A DNA stretch of 35,774 nucleotides from Clostridiales bacterium (GTDB taxonomy: Bacteria > Bacillota > Clostridia > Oscillospirales > Oscillospiraceae), in the NCBI GenBank assembly GCA_021202515.1, contig JAJQCW010000076.1:1-35774 (forward strand), given 5' to 3'. Position 1 is the stretch's first letter; each line of letters opens with the position of its first letter. The position numbers and the translations under genes were made by a program. A model generated the notes under the pieces. That model was not told where the DNA came from. It ran no database searches and saw nothing but the letters and a program-made list of their open reading frames with translations. Below are positions 7,398 through 12,763 of this stretch, piece by piece.

Positions 7398-7751
7398 TTA
7401 GCCCACCTCGGCTAGGCCACACAGCCGGGCCAGCATGAGCCGAACATAAGGGGGACAACCGCCCCTGGATTCCCAGTTTTCCACCGTTCGCCTGGGGATA
7501 CAAAAGCGAACGGCAAATTCGCCTTGGGTCAGACCAGTGGCGGAGCGGATGTCCTTGACGGACATCCGCGCAAGGTCCCAGACCTTGCCACAGGCTTCCG
7601 CCAGGGCGGTCAATTCGTCGCCCTCTGCCAGTTCTTCCGGGTCTCCCCAGATACTAGATAGTGCCCAGTCGGAACAAAATGCGTCCCGATCTTCATCGGC
7701 CAGCGCCTCTCCAAAGAGCTTGCAAAAAATTTTGTCAGTCATAGTAACCAT
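7398..7751 (-). CDS. XRE-type HTH repressor
   Basis: The 117-residue product has a C-terminal HTH, VKDIRSATGLTQGEFAVRFC followed by IPRRTVENWESRGGCPPYVR, as in XRE-family antitoxin-type repressors that bind DNA through the domain's C-terminal position. The N-terminal half is acidic (EALADEDRDAFCSDW) and unassigned. I place the start at ATG 7751 because GGAGG lies about 10 nt upstream; a start 39 nt further up would fall before that ribosome site. Immediately upstream sit a consensus promoter and an 11-bp-arm palindrome overlapping it, so autorepression is likely. No toxin partner of HigB/RelE type is visible; its downstream partner is the AP2 protein. Confidence 0.75.
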   Translation of the reverse strand: MVTMTDKIFCKLFGEALADEDRDAFCSDWALSSIWGDPEELAEGDELTALAEACGKVWDLARMSVKDIRSATGLTQGEFAVRFCIPRRTVENWESRGGCPPYVRLMLARLCGLAEVG

Positions 7752-7780
7752 AGCGTTGTTACCTCCGTTTTGATAAATAT

Positions 7781-7809
7781 AATATACCACCTATTAGCGT
7801 ATACGTCAA
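7781..7809 (-). promoter_or_regulatory. Promoter of the XRE/AP2 gene pair
   Basis: On the minus strand TTGACG (7809-7804) is separated by exactly 17 bp from TATATT (7786-7781), a near-consensus sigma-A promoter. It lies about 30 bp upstream of the XRE start and inside a large palindrome. Confidence 0.8.
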
Positions 7810-7818
7810 TAGGTGGTA
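7785..7818. promoter_or_regulatory. 34-bp palindromic operator overlapping the XRE promoter
   Basis: Perfect 11-bp arms, TACCACCTATT (7785-7795) and AATAGGTGGTA (7808-7818), flank a spacer whose core CGTATACG (7798-7805) is also palindromic and shares the same centre of symmetry. The arms cover the -35 box and the edge of the -10 box. This is where a dimeric HTH repressor would block transcription, most simply the XRE protein encoded just downstream. Confidence 0.8.
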
Positions 7819-7833
7819 AGAAAATTTTAAATT

Positions 7834-8580
7834 TCAATGGGGCGTTTTGGGGCTATGCGCCCACACCCAAAATTCGTCCCAAAACGACTGGTTTTGGCCG
7901 ATGGGGGAGAGGAGACAGTGCATTTCCTCCATCTGCTCCCTGGAGGTGATCCGCAGGGTGGCAGAAGTTTGGTTCGCCGCCGGGGTCAGTTTCCGGGGCG
8001 GGATAACGCCAGTTTCCGACAACGTGGAGACAAACTGCTCCATGATGGGGTAGCTGGCGCAGAAACGAACACAGGGGGCATAATAGCGCTGCCGGTTCCG
8101 TGAGTGGTGGAGTTGCCGGGAGAAGGAACAGCGGCTTTCCACCAGCGCTGCGGCGAAGTCCAACGGGTTCACCGGAGGAGGGCAGAGAGCGGCGTCTTTT
8201 CGCCCGGTAAAACCGATTTCCCGCAACTCAGCAAGAAGCTGCATGGAACCGGTCTTGAACACGAATTGGCCACCACCGCCATGCTGCCAAAGAGAGCCGG
8301 GGATTCTCCCTGAAAAGTATTTCGGGAGAAATTCGCCTTTCGAGCGGATCAACAGGTTTTTACCCGAAAGTGTGCCATTGAGCCAAATAAGACCGATTTC
8401 GTAATCGGTCAAATCGCCCAGGGTAGCACTGGACATTTTCGAGTAGAGCGGCGGCGGCGGGACGTCCTTCACGTCCCATCTGCCGTCAACCAAGGTTCCC
8501 TCTATTCGCCCGGAATAGAGGGAACGATAAACGCTGGAGGAGGGGATGCCGTATTTCACGGCGTATTCATTTGGAGTCAT
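7834..8580 (-). CDS. HTH protein with degenerate LAGLIDADG-like domain (WhiA-like architecture)
   Basis: The 248-residue protein starts at ATG 8580, overlapping the upstream stop as ATGA. Residues 1-40 form a small HTH (MTPNEYAVKYGIPSSSVYRS then LYSGRIEGTLVDGRWDV). Two LAGLIDADG-like helices follow: IGLIWLNGTLSG (62-73) and LDFAAALVESRCSFS (140-154). Each precedes beta-rich repeats (FVFKTGSMQLLAELREIGF; VRFCASYPIMEQFVSTLSETG; ATLRITSREQMEEMHCLL). The positions normally holding catalytic acids read N and R, so cleavage is unlikely. HTH plus dead LAGLIDADG is the layout of the WhiA regulator, so a DNA-binding role is plausible. The family assignment is by pattern only. Confidence 0.45.
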   Translation of the reverse strand: MTPNEYAVKYGIPSSSVYRSLYSGRIEGTLVDGRWDVKDVPPPPLYSKMSSATLGDLTDYEIGLIWLNGTLSGKNLLIRSKGEFLPKYFSGRIPGSLWQHGGGGQFVFKTGSMQLLAELREIGFTGRKDAALCPPPVNPLDFAAALVESRCSFSRQLHHSRNRQRYYAPCVRFCASYPIMEQFVSTLSETGVIPPRKLTPAANQTSATLRITSREQMEEMHCLLSPIGQNQSFWDEFWVWAHSPKTPH

Positions 8581-8774
8581 GGGGTCTCTGTGGTGTCTTC
8601 TTCGGTGTACTCGTACACGCGCAAGGGGTCTGCGTTTAGGTAATACCATTTTGCTTTTGGTGACAAATCCTCGGCAGCAGCTCCACCACGCCGGCCTTCG
8701 TCTGCGGTGAATTGGCATCCGCAGAAGAAAGTGTCATTCCCGTAATGGTAGTCGTCAAAAAATCTTCTGATCAT
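8577..8774 (-). CDS. Hypothetical 65-aa protein of leftward block
   Basis: Start ATG 8774 is set by AAAGGAG six bases upstream. The 65-residue product (MIRRFFDDYHYGNDTFF at the start, EYTEEDTTETP at the end) is aromatic at its N-terminus and acidic at its C-terminus. It has two cysteines (FFCGCQF) and no recognisable domain. It overlaps the HTH/LAGLIDADG-like gene by 4 nt, so the two are translated together. Confidence 0.6.
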   Translation of the reverse strand: MIRRFFDDYHYGNDTFFCGCQFTADEGRRGGAAAEDLSPKAKWYYLNADPLRVYEYTEEDTTETP

Positions 8775-8793
8775 GTCGTTCTCCTTTCTGCTT

Positions 8794-8813
8794 GCCGGGG
8801 TTTGTACCCCGGC
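8794..8813. other. mRNA hairpin upstream of the 65-aa gene
   Basis: A perfect 8-bp inverted repeat, GCCGGGGT / ACCCCGGC, with a TTGT loop lies 20 nt upstream of the leftward gene start and just before its ribosome site. There is no T-tract on the minus strand, so termination is unlikely. The 108-nt gap 8775-8883 holds nothing else that I can identify. Confidence 0.5.
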
Positions 8814-8883
8814 GCTGTGGTTTCTGCGATTACTGCCATTATACCCCCAAATTACGGGGTTTGGCAATGGGCTTGTGGGCGCT

Positions 8884-9369
8884 TCACCGTTCCCACGGTT
8901 TCTTTTCAATGTCCATTTCGGCGGTGATGCCGGGATGGGCTTTGACATAGTCGTTAAACGCTGCAATAGCCTTATGGCGCTCTTTGCCGGGGTAGCGGGT
9001 GGTTTCCACAACCACATCTTTGCCGCTATCCAAATTCCGCTGACAGACCTCCAGGTAATAGACCACCTTGCGTTCGGATCCATAGCCCCGCAGCTCCCGG
9101 GAGAGTTTCACCACGGGGATTTTCGGGGCGGTTTCCAGTTCGGCGTACCGTTCCGCCAGGGCCACGCGGTAGGCGGTGAGCCGCTGGAGGGCGGTGGTCA
9201 TTTCCTCGATGGTGCGGGCGGCAAAGTCGTCAAATATGGTGATGCGGCAGGTTTCGTGCAGTTCGGCGGGGTCTCGCAAATGACAGCTAATTTTCACATC
9301 GGTTTCGCCTACGGGATGGCCAAACCGGGTAAACAGTTCAGTGACAAGGGCGGTTTGTTCGGGGGTCAT
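8884..9369 (-). CDS. Hypothetical 161-aa protein of leftward block
   Basis: The 161-residue protein is not recognised. It begins MTPEQTALVTELFTRFG. A central helix with coiled-coil character (IEEMTTALQRLTAYRVALAERYAELE) follows, then a beta-rich part (RKVVYYLEVCQRNL, DVVVETTRYPG) and a basic C-terminus (DIEKKPWER). No signal peptide or membrane span is present. ATG 9369 is preceded by GAGGAGGG and overlaps the stop of the 55-aa gene (TCATGA), implying translational coupling. Confidence 0.65.
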   Translation of the reverse strand: MTPEQTALVTELFTRFGHPVGETDVKISCHLRDPAELHETCRITIFDDFAARTIEEMTTALQRLTAYRVALAERYAELETAPKIPVVKLSRELRGYGSERKVVYYLEVCQRNLDSGKDVVVETTRYPGKERHKAIAAFNDYVKAHPGITAEMDIEKKPWER

Positions 9370-9533
9370 GATTCTTTCCCTCCTCGAGCGGATTCTGCAA
9401 ATTGGATCAAGAGCGATTTCGCCATGCGGTGGAGTTCTCTGTCAGCGTCACTCCGGCTGTGGCAGGATTTATAAAACAGCTCGCTTTCCACTTCCTGCAA
9501 CAGATTCATGATTCTTTTGTCGTCTGCGTTCAT
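9366..9533 (-). CDS. Hypothetical 55-aa helical protein
   Basis: The start at ATG 9533 has AAAGGAG eight bases upstream. The 55 residues (MNADDKRIMNLLQEVESELF at the start, RGGKES at the end) look fully helical and amphipathic, with DRELHRMAKSLLIQF in the middle. The stop TGA 9368-9366 overlaps the next gene's ATG by 2 nt. No family is recognised, but the ribosome site and the overlap make it a credible gene. Confidence 0.55.
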   Translation of the reverse strand: MNADDKRIMNLLQEVESELFYKSCHSRSDADRELHRMAKSLLIQFAESARGGKES

Positions 9534-9555
9534 GGGCGTTCTCCTTTTGTCAGAT

Positions 9556-9741
9556 TCAGATGATGATTTCGGCGGCGGTCAGTTCGGCGGTGGCCTCCAG
9601 TTTCGCCGGGGCTGCGGCAGCACTGCCGAACAGGGTTTTAATGGCCTTGCGGATGGCAGCGCCGCCGGTGGGGGCGACAACGTGGAGACAGTCCGTTTCT
9701 CCCGTGTGGCGGGACAGGGTGACGGTGTACAGGTTTCGCAT
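9556..9741 (-). CDS. Hypothetical 61-aa protein
   Basis: I place the start at ATG 9741, behind GGGGGGTGTG, just after the upstream gene's stop; an alternative ATG at 9756 would overlap that gene. The 61-residue product begins MRNLYTVTLSRHTGETDCLH and continues VVAPTGGAAIRKAIKTLFG. That is a beta-strand-first, helix-second fold with a glycine turn, followed by an alanine-rich tail. No family is recognised. Confidence 0.55.
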   Translation of the reverse strand: MRNLYTVTLSRHTGETDCLHVVAPTGGAAIRKAIKTLFGSAAAAPAKLEATAELTAAEIII

Positions 9742-9743
9742 AA

Positions 9744-9965
9744 TCACACCCCCCAAATCTCACCGGAGAGTTTGGCGTCAATTTCGACGGTGTAATAGTC
9801 CGTCAAAATCAGCTCCAACATGGAGCGCAAGCCGGTGAGATAAGCGGCCTGCTTCTTCCCGGCAACAGAGCGGGGATTTGTTGCTTTTTCGGCGGTTTCC
9901 TGGGCGCGGAGCATCCGCAGGGCGGCCTCCAGCGTTTCCGGTCTGATCTTAGTTTCGCTTATCAT
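9744..9965 (-). CDS. Hypothetical 73-aa helical protein
   Basis: The 73-residue protein begins MISETKIRPETLEAALRMLR and appears all-alpha, with a second helix SVAGKKQAAYLTGLRSMLEL. Its ribosome site GGAGG lies at the end of structured repeat copy A, 7 nt upstream of ATG 9965. It is the first gene downstream of the repeat series when read leftward. No function can be assigned. Confidence 0.6.
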   Translation of the reverse strand: MISETKIRPETLEAALRMLRAQETAEKATNPRSVAGKKQAAYLTGLRSMLELILTDYYTVEIDAKLSGEIWGV

Positions 9966-9974
9966 AGCGTAGCC

Positions 9975-10043
9975 TCCATTTCGTGGGGTGGTTTCTGGTT
10001 TCGCGGGCCTCTGGCCCTCACTCCCGCCCGCCGGTTTCGGCGG
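9975..10043 (-). repeat. Structured intergenic repeat, copy A
   Basis: Copy A of a five-member repeat, read leftward. A short hairpin, CGCC-GAAACC-GGCG, is followed by GGGAGTGAGG, then the triloop hairpin GGGCC-AGA-GGCCC, then CGAAACCAGAAACCACCCC and GAAATGGAGG with the next ribosome site. Its first part is also the coding end of the 34-aa gene, and the left arm of the main stem is truncated. Confidence 0.85.
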
Positions 10044-10122
10044 CGAGCTGGAGCAGGGGTTTCACGGCCCGGTAATTGACGCCGCTGTGCCGCGCCTGGT
10101 CAAAAGATTTCTGTTTCTGCAT
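10018..10122 (-). CDS. 34-aa basic microprotein ending inside repeat A
   Basis: ATG 10122 has GGAGG seven bases upstream. The 34-residue product begins MQKQKSFDQARHSGVNYRAV and ends LAAETGGRE with a TGA inside repeat copy A. It is basic and probably helical, with no recognised family. The gene lies between repeat copies B and A, making it the shortest 'cassette' of the series. Its last five codons are supplied by the conserved hairpin sequence. Confidence 0.5.
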   Translation of the reverse strand: MQKQKSFDQARHSGVNYRAVKPLLQLAAETGGRE

Positions 10123-10135
10123 GGTGTTACCTCCA

Positions 10136-10201
10136 ATTAGTTTCGTAGGGTCTGGCCCTCACTCCCGCCCGCCGGTTTCGGCGGGCAGGGTCAAGGTCAG
10201 C
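10136..10201 (-). repeat. Structured intergenic repeat, copy B
   Basis: Copy B starts right after the stop of the clamp-like gene. Read leftward it has CTGACCTTGAC, then the 10-bp stem CCTGCCCGCC / GGCGGGCGGG with loop GAAACC. GAGTGAGGGCCAGACCC follows, a weakened second hairpin, and then the ribosome site of the 34-aa gene. Confidence 0.85.
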
Positions 10202-10204
10202 AGA

Positions 10205-10921
10205 TCAGGCGGCGGCCCGTTTCTGGAGCCGGACCGGGAGCAAAATCCCGTCGCCGTTTTCGGCGGTGAAATAGATGGGGCTGATAGGGGACGTGGCGCG
10301 GGCGGTGCAGCCGGGCAGCGCCTGGAGCATGTCCAGCAAATACTGCGGATTCACGCCGATTTCCATTTTCCCGGCGTGGAGGCGGTAAGGGTTGCCCTTG
10401 CACCACTCTTTGCCACATTCCGCCTTTTGGACGGCGATCCACGTTTTCAGTTCCGGGACGGCGGGCAGGTCCACTAGCTCCCCGGCGGTGGGATCGGGGA
10501 AAATCTCGTCAAGGTTGATCCGCCGGGAAACGTTATCCGGGCTGTTGTCAGCGTGAGACAGACTGGGAACATCGTCATTCAGCCGGACGGCGCGGAAGCC
10601 GTCGCAGATGCACCACTTCCCCTGCTGGAGGAACATGCCCTGATGCCAGGGCCTCCCCTTGCTATTGGTGAAGGCGTCCTTGTTGATTCGCTTCAAGGCG
10701 GCCAGCGTTCCGGCGGGTTTCCCGGCAGAATCCATGCGGCCTTGAATTTCGGTGATCAGCCGGGCGGCGTTCCAGTAGAAGGGCAGAAACAAAGCGGCCT
10801 TTTCGTCCTCCGCCCAACTCCCCGGATTCGCCAGGACATCGGCGGCGCCGCTGGCGCCGGTGGCGCGGTCGTGCTCGTAGAGCATGGCCGCAATAGTTTT
10901 CAACATGGTTTCGTTTGTCAT
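10205..10921 (-). CDS. Sliding-clamp (DnaN) C-terminal-like protein
   Basis: This 238-residue protein ends with IGVNPQYLLDMLQAL, SPISPIYF and GDGILLPVRLQ. That is the pattern of the last domain of bacterial beta clamps (Y-L-D-x-L, S-P-I, then a terminal PVRL-type strand). An upstream WCICDGFRAVRL resembles the clamp's 'TDGxRL' strand. It is much shorter than DnaN (about 370 residues), so it would be a reduced clamp-like protein or a clamp mimic; I cannot tell which. The N-terminal 60 residues are helical. ATG 10921 has GGAGG upstream, inside repeat C's leader; the stop lies at the edge of repeat B. Confidence 0.45.
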   Translation of the reverse strand: MTNETMLKTIAAMLYEHDRATGASGAADVLANPGSWAEDEKAALFLPFYWNAARLITEIQGRMDSAGKPAGTLAALKRINKDAFTNSKGRPWHQGMFLQQGKWCICDGFRAVRLNDDVPSLSHADNSPDNVSRRINLDEIFPDPTAGELVDLPAVPELKTWIAVQKAECGKEWCKGNPYRLHAGKMEIGVNPQYLLDMLQALPGCTARATSPISPIYFTAENGDGILLPVRLQKRAAA

Positions 10922-10930
10922 GGTGTTTCC

Positions 10931-11016
10931 TCCATTTCACGGGGTGGTTTCTGGTTTCGTGGGCCTCTGGCCCTCACTCCCGCCCGCCGGTTTCGACGGA
11001 CAGGGTCAAGGTCAGC
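10931..11016 (-). repeat. Structured intergenic repeat, copy C
   Basis: Copy C follows the 74-aa gene. Read leftward: CTGACCTTGAC, main stem CCTGTCCGTC / GGCGGGCGGG (still pairing through G-T pairs) with loop GAAACC, the second hairpin GGGCC-AGA-GGCCC, then CGAAACCAGAAACCACCCC and GAAATGGAGG. The last portion is almost identical to copy A, including the ribosome site. Confidence 0.85.
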
Positions 11017-11023
11017 GGGTTTC

Positions 11024-11248
11024 CTATGCCGTTTCCGGCCACTCGACGCCGACAACGGCGGTTTCGCGGGGCGTCTGGGTGGCGATGTACTGACGGCAAG
11101 CGTCAAGGTCGGTACAATGCCGCCCGGTGCCACAATACCACCAGGTCCGCCCGCCGTCCACAGAGCGGAAAACCTGGACATTAAACCAGCGGTTGCCGTC
11201 CACGGGGAGAGACAACTTAGAAACGCAAAATTTCGTAAGGGTTTTCAT
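11024..11248 (-). CDS. Hypothetical 74-aa protein
   Basis: The 74-residue protein begins MKTLTKFCVSKLSLPVDGNR and continues with a tryptophan-rich beta region (FNVQVFRSVDGGRTWWYCGT). A short helix (DLDACRQYIATQ) and a final strand (AVVGVEWPETA) follow. It has the look of a small single-domain alpha/beta protein, but I recognise no family. GGAGG stands 7 nt before ATG 11248. It lies between repeat copies D and C. Confidence 0.6.
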   Translation of the reverse strand: MKTLTKFCVSKLSLPVDGNRWFNVQVFRSVDGGRTWWYCGTGRHCTDLDACRQYIATQTPRETAVVGVEWPETA

Positions 11249-11274
11249 GGGGGTTCCTCCTGTTTCACCTTGTG

Positions 11275-11360
11275 ATTTCGGGGCTTCTGGCCCTCACTCC
11301 CGCCCGCCGGTTTCGGCGGGTAGGGTCAAGGTCAGCCGGTTTCCCGGCGGAGCGGATCAC
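11275..11360 (-). repeat. Structured intergenic repeat, copy D
   Basis: Copy D includes the stop codon of the J-domain gene. Read leftward: ATCCGCTCC, a small hairpin GCCGG-GAAA-CCGGC, TGACCTTGAC, main stem CCTACCCGCC (11324-11315) / GGCGGGCGGG (11308-11299) with one mismatch, loop GAAACC, and a weaker second hairpin GGGCCAGAAGCCC. The ATCCGCTCC start is shared only with copy E. Confidence 0.85.
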
Positions 11361-11824
11361 GCCGGAACAGGGGCATTGTCATCGGCGGAGAGGACGCGGG
11401 AGCCGTACCGGGAGCGGATTTCTTGCATAGAAGCGGAGCGGCGGCGGGGTTTGCGGGGTTCATCGCTGGGGTGCCAATACCACTGTTTCTTTTTGGCAGC
11501 CCAGCGGAAACCGACAGCCTTCAAACTGTCTTTGACGGGGCGAGTGTCGCCGGAGACCCACAGCCAGCGCCCGCACAGCTCGACGGTGACGCCCTGGCAG
11601 CGGATCGCCACGTCAACGGCCCGCATATATTCGGCGGTAGCTTCGGCGGTTTCGGCGGTGGTTTCGCCCTGGTTCATGGCGTCGCAGGCGGCGGCATACT
11701 GCCGGTTGATCTCCTTCATGGTTTCCTGGTCGCCGCCCCGGTCCGGGTGGTGGAGCTTGGAGAGCCGGAAAAACTCCTTCTTCAGTTCGTCGGCGGTGGT
11801 GCAGTTAGCAAAATAGTTCGTCAT
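11357..11824 (-). CDS. J-domain (DnaJ-like) protein
   Basis: The 155-residue protein begins MTNYFANCTTADELKKEFFR. LSKLHHPDRGGDQETMKEIN follows, a J-domain with the HPD motif at residues 26-28 that stimulates Hsp70 (DnaK) ATPase. The C-terminal part contains GRWLWVSGDTRPVKDSLKAV and GFRWAAKKKQWYWHP, a conserved tail seen in J-domain proteins of mobile elements, and ends with basic residues. A phage-encoded co-chaperone could redirect host DnaK to replication or assembly complexes, but the target is unknown. AAAGGAG precedes ATG 11824; the frame's upstream extension runs through repeat E and is not used. Confidence 0.8.
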   Translation of the reverse strand: MTNYFANCTTADELKKEFFRLSKLHHPDRGGDQETMKEINRQYAAACDAMNQGETTAETAEATAEYMRAVDVAIRCQGVTVELCGRWLWVSGDTRPVKDSLKAVGFRWAAKKKQWYWHPSDEPRKPRRRSASMQEIRSRYGSRVLSADDNAPVPA

Positions 11825-11852
11825 GATAAAAACTCCTTTCGGGTGTTGGTGG

Positions 11853-11941
11853 TGGTTTTGTGGGCCTCTGGCCCTCACTCCCGCCCGCCATGTACTGACG
11901 AGCGGGGTCAAGGTCAGCCGAATTCCTGACGGAGCGGATTA
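11853..11941 (-). repeat. Structured intergenic repeat, copy E (most divergent)
   Basis: Copy E begins at the stop of the secreted-protein gene. Read leftward: ATCCGCTCC, hairpin GTCAG / CTGAC around GAATTCGG, CTTGAC, then the main stem CCCGCTCGTC / GGCGGGCGGG with loop AGTACAT. Although the left arm and loop differ from the other copies, all 10 pairs are kept (two G-T). GGGCC-AGA-GGCCC follows. Pairing is conserved while sequence changes. Confidence 0.8.
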
Positions 11942-12241
11942 CTCGCCCCAGGTCTCCACCTGGACGCCGTAGCGCTCCAGGCCGGTGCCGTCGCCGTAGC
12001 TGATCTCAAAGTCAACGGCGTTTTCGGTGCCATCCTCGCTGGCGTAGACGTGCAAGCCGTAAATCGTATCACAGCAACCGTCATCATATCCGTCGGAGTA
12101 GGCGGCGGCGATCTCCTGGGCGGCGGTCTGCGTGGCGGCCTGGGTGCCTGCCTGGTAGCCTGCGCCGTGTCCGGCAGCAAAAGCGGCTGCGCCGATGGTC
12201 AGGGCCGCGCCAACGGCGGCCAGTGTGTGGGTGATTTTCAT
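11939..12241 (-). CDS. Small secreted or membrane-anchored protein
   Basis: The 100-residue product starts at ATG 12241, behind GAGAGGAG. Residues 1-20 (MKITHTLAAVGAALTIGAAA) form a short basic N-end plus hydrophobic core like a signal peptide, with a possible signal-peptidase site after AFA. The next segment is glycine/alanine rich (GHGAGYQAGTQAATQ). The remainder is acidic and contains a CC pair (DGCCDTIYGLHVYASEDG). It may instead stay anchored by the N-terminal helix. It has no known family. Repeat copy E follows its stop. Confidence 0.6.
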   Translation of the reverse strand: MKITHTLAAVGAALTIGAAAFAAGHGAGYQAGTQAATQTAAQEIAAAYSDGYDDGCCDTIYGLHVYASEDGTENAVDFEISYGDGTGLERYGVQVETWGE

Positions 12242-12442
12242 AATGCTATCTCCTCTCTGTGTGTCCCGGCGGCGCCGGGCATGTGTGGATGTGATCCATG
12301 AGCGCCGCCCCTTGCGGGGCGCTGGACTTGCACCAGCCACGCCAGCGGCGCGGGCCTTGCGGATTGCTTGACAGGAAGGGGGAAACCGTGGTATACTCTC
12401 AACAACCGGAGCCGCCGCGTCAACAGCGGCCCCGGCGGGCGT
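12242..12442. other. 200-nt intergenic stretch with two GC-rich hairpins
   Basis: Between the 32-aa and the secreted-protein genes I find no credible gene or tRNA. It holds two stems: CCCGGC-GGC-GCCGGG (12265-12279), and one pairing the GCGCCGCCCC region at 12302-12311 with GGGGCGC near 12316-12322. A rightward promoter lies at 12368-12397. In the leftward mRNA the hairpins stand just upstream of the secreted-protein ribosome site. Confidence 0.55.
12368..12397 (+). promoter_or_regulatory. Strong rightward promoter antisense to the leftward operon
   Basis: TTGACA (12368-12373) and TATACT (12392-12397) are 18 bp apart. The -35 is perfect and the -10 differs from TATAAT at one position. It points against the surrounding leftward genes, and an intrinsic terminator stands about 190 nt downstream with no rightward gene in between. 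Confidence 0.65.
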
Positions 12443-12541
12443 TTACCTAGCCTTGAAAGCTGTGGTCAACGCCTCATGGAGGTCTGGGAACACGATACCG
12501 TTCAAGTACCACGTGCCGTCCTCCCGCTTGAGAGTGAACAC
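12443..12541 (-). CDS. 32-aa microprotein, first gene of leftward operon
   Basis: On the minus strand GTG 12541 follows GGGAGG by about 9 nt and opens 32 codons to TAA 12445-12443. The peptide begins MFTLKREDGTWYLNGIVFPD and ends LHEALTTAFKAR: two short beta strands with an aromatic turn and then an amphipathic helix. That reads like a folded small protein rather than chance sequence. It is not hydrophobic, so a type I membrane toxin is unlikely. It is the first gene after the leftward promoter at 12741-12712 and lies opposite the candidate antisense RNA. Confidence 0.5.
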   Translation of the reverse strand: MFTLKREDGTWYLNGIVFPDLHEALTTAFKAR

Positions 12542-12558
12542 CGCGTTTCACCTCCCCG

Positions 12559-12594
12559 CCCTTGCCTGCGCTTTCAGGCAAGGGCTTTTCTTTT
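12559..12594 (+). terminator. Intrinsic terminator (rightward)
   Basis: A perfect 10-bp stem CCCTTGCCTG / CAGGCAAGGG with a 6-nt loop is followed by CTTTTCTTTT. The T-tract is on the plus strand only, so it ends rightward transcription (the candidate antisense RNA). In the leftward mRNA the same hairpin sits just before the ribosome site of the 32-aa gene. Confidence 0.85.
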
Positions 12595-12711
12595 CGGCTT
12601 TTCAACCCGATTGGTATTTGGCCGCCAACCGTCGCCGCCGGGAAACTCTAGGCCCTTCCAGCCGGGCCGCTGTTGCTTACGTGGTGTCCCACGTCTTGCT
12701 TGCATGGCCGT

Positions 12712-12741
12712 ATCTTAGCATTACGTGGTGTCCCATGTCAA
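12712..12741 (-). promoter_or_regulatory. Leftward promoter of the accessory cassette operon
   Basis: Minus-strand TTGACA (12741-12736) and TAAGAT (12717-12712) are 18 bp apart, with an extended -10 TGC directly before TAAGAT. Operator O2 fills most of the spacer. It is the only strong leftward promoter I see upstream of the 32-aa gene and the repeat-separated genes down to 7834. Confidence 0.75.
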
Positions 12742-12763
12742 GTGTTTTTTTCGATTTTGGATG

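Larger units (their letters stand above)
12404..12594 (+). ncRNA. Candidate ~190-nt antisense/regulatory RNA
   Basis: A rightward transcript would start a few bases after the -10 box at 12397 and end at the 12559-12594 terminator. It contains no plausible coding frame with a ribosome site. It is fully complementary to the leftward 32-aa gene (12443-12541), its ribosome site and leader. It could act as an antisense regulator of the first gene of the leftward operon or interfere with its transcription. Existence rests only on the promoter and terminator pair. Confidence 0.4.

Noticed and set aside
10136-11360. Conserved peptide LTLTLPAETGGRE encoded by the repeats
   Set aside because: The frame fits copies B and D but is altered in C and broken in E, while base pairing is retained. 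Most copies lack a start codon, so structure and not peptide seems selected.
9975-11941. CRISPR array
   Set aside because: Repeats are spaced by whole genes of different length, not by short unique spacers, and no cas gene is present.
9975-11941. Classical integron with attC sites
   Set aside because: No tyrosine integrase in the window and no paired core sites of the attC type in the repeats. Only the gene-plus-repeat layout is similar.
12368-12541. Type I toxin-antitoxin pair
   Set aside because: The 32-aa product is polar with charged residues spread throughout and lacks a membrane span, so a small hydrophobic toxin is not supported.
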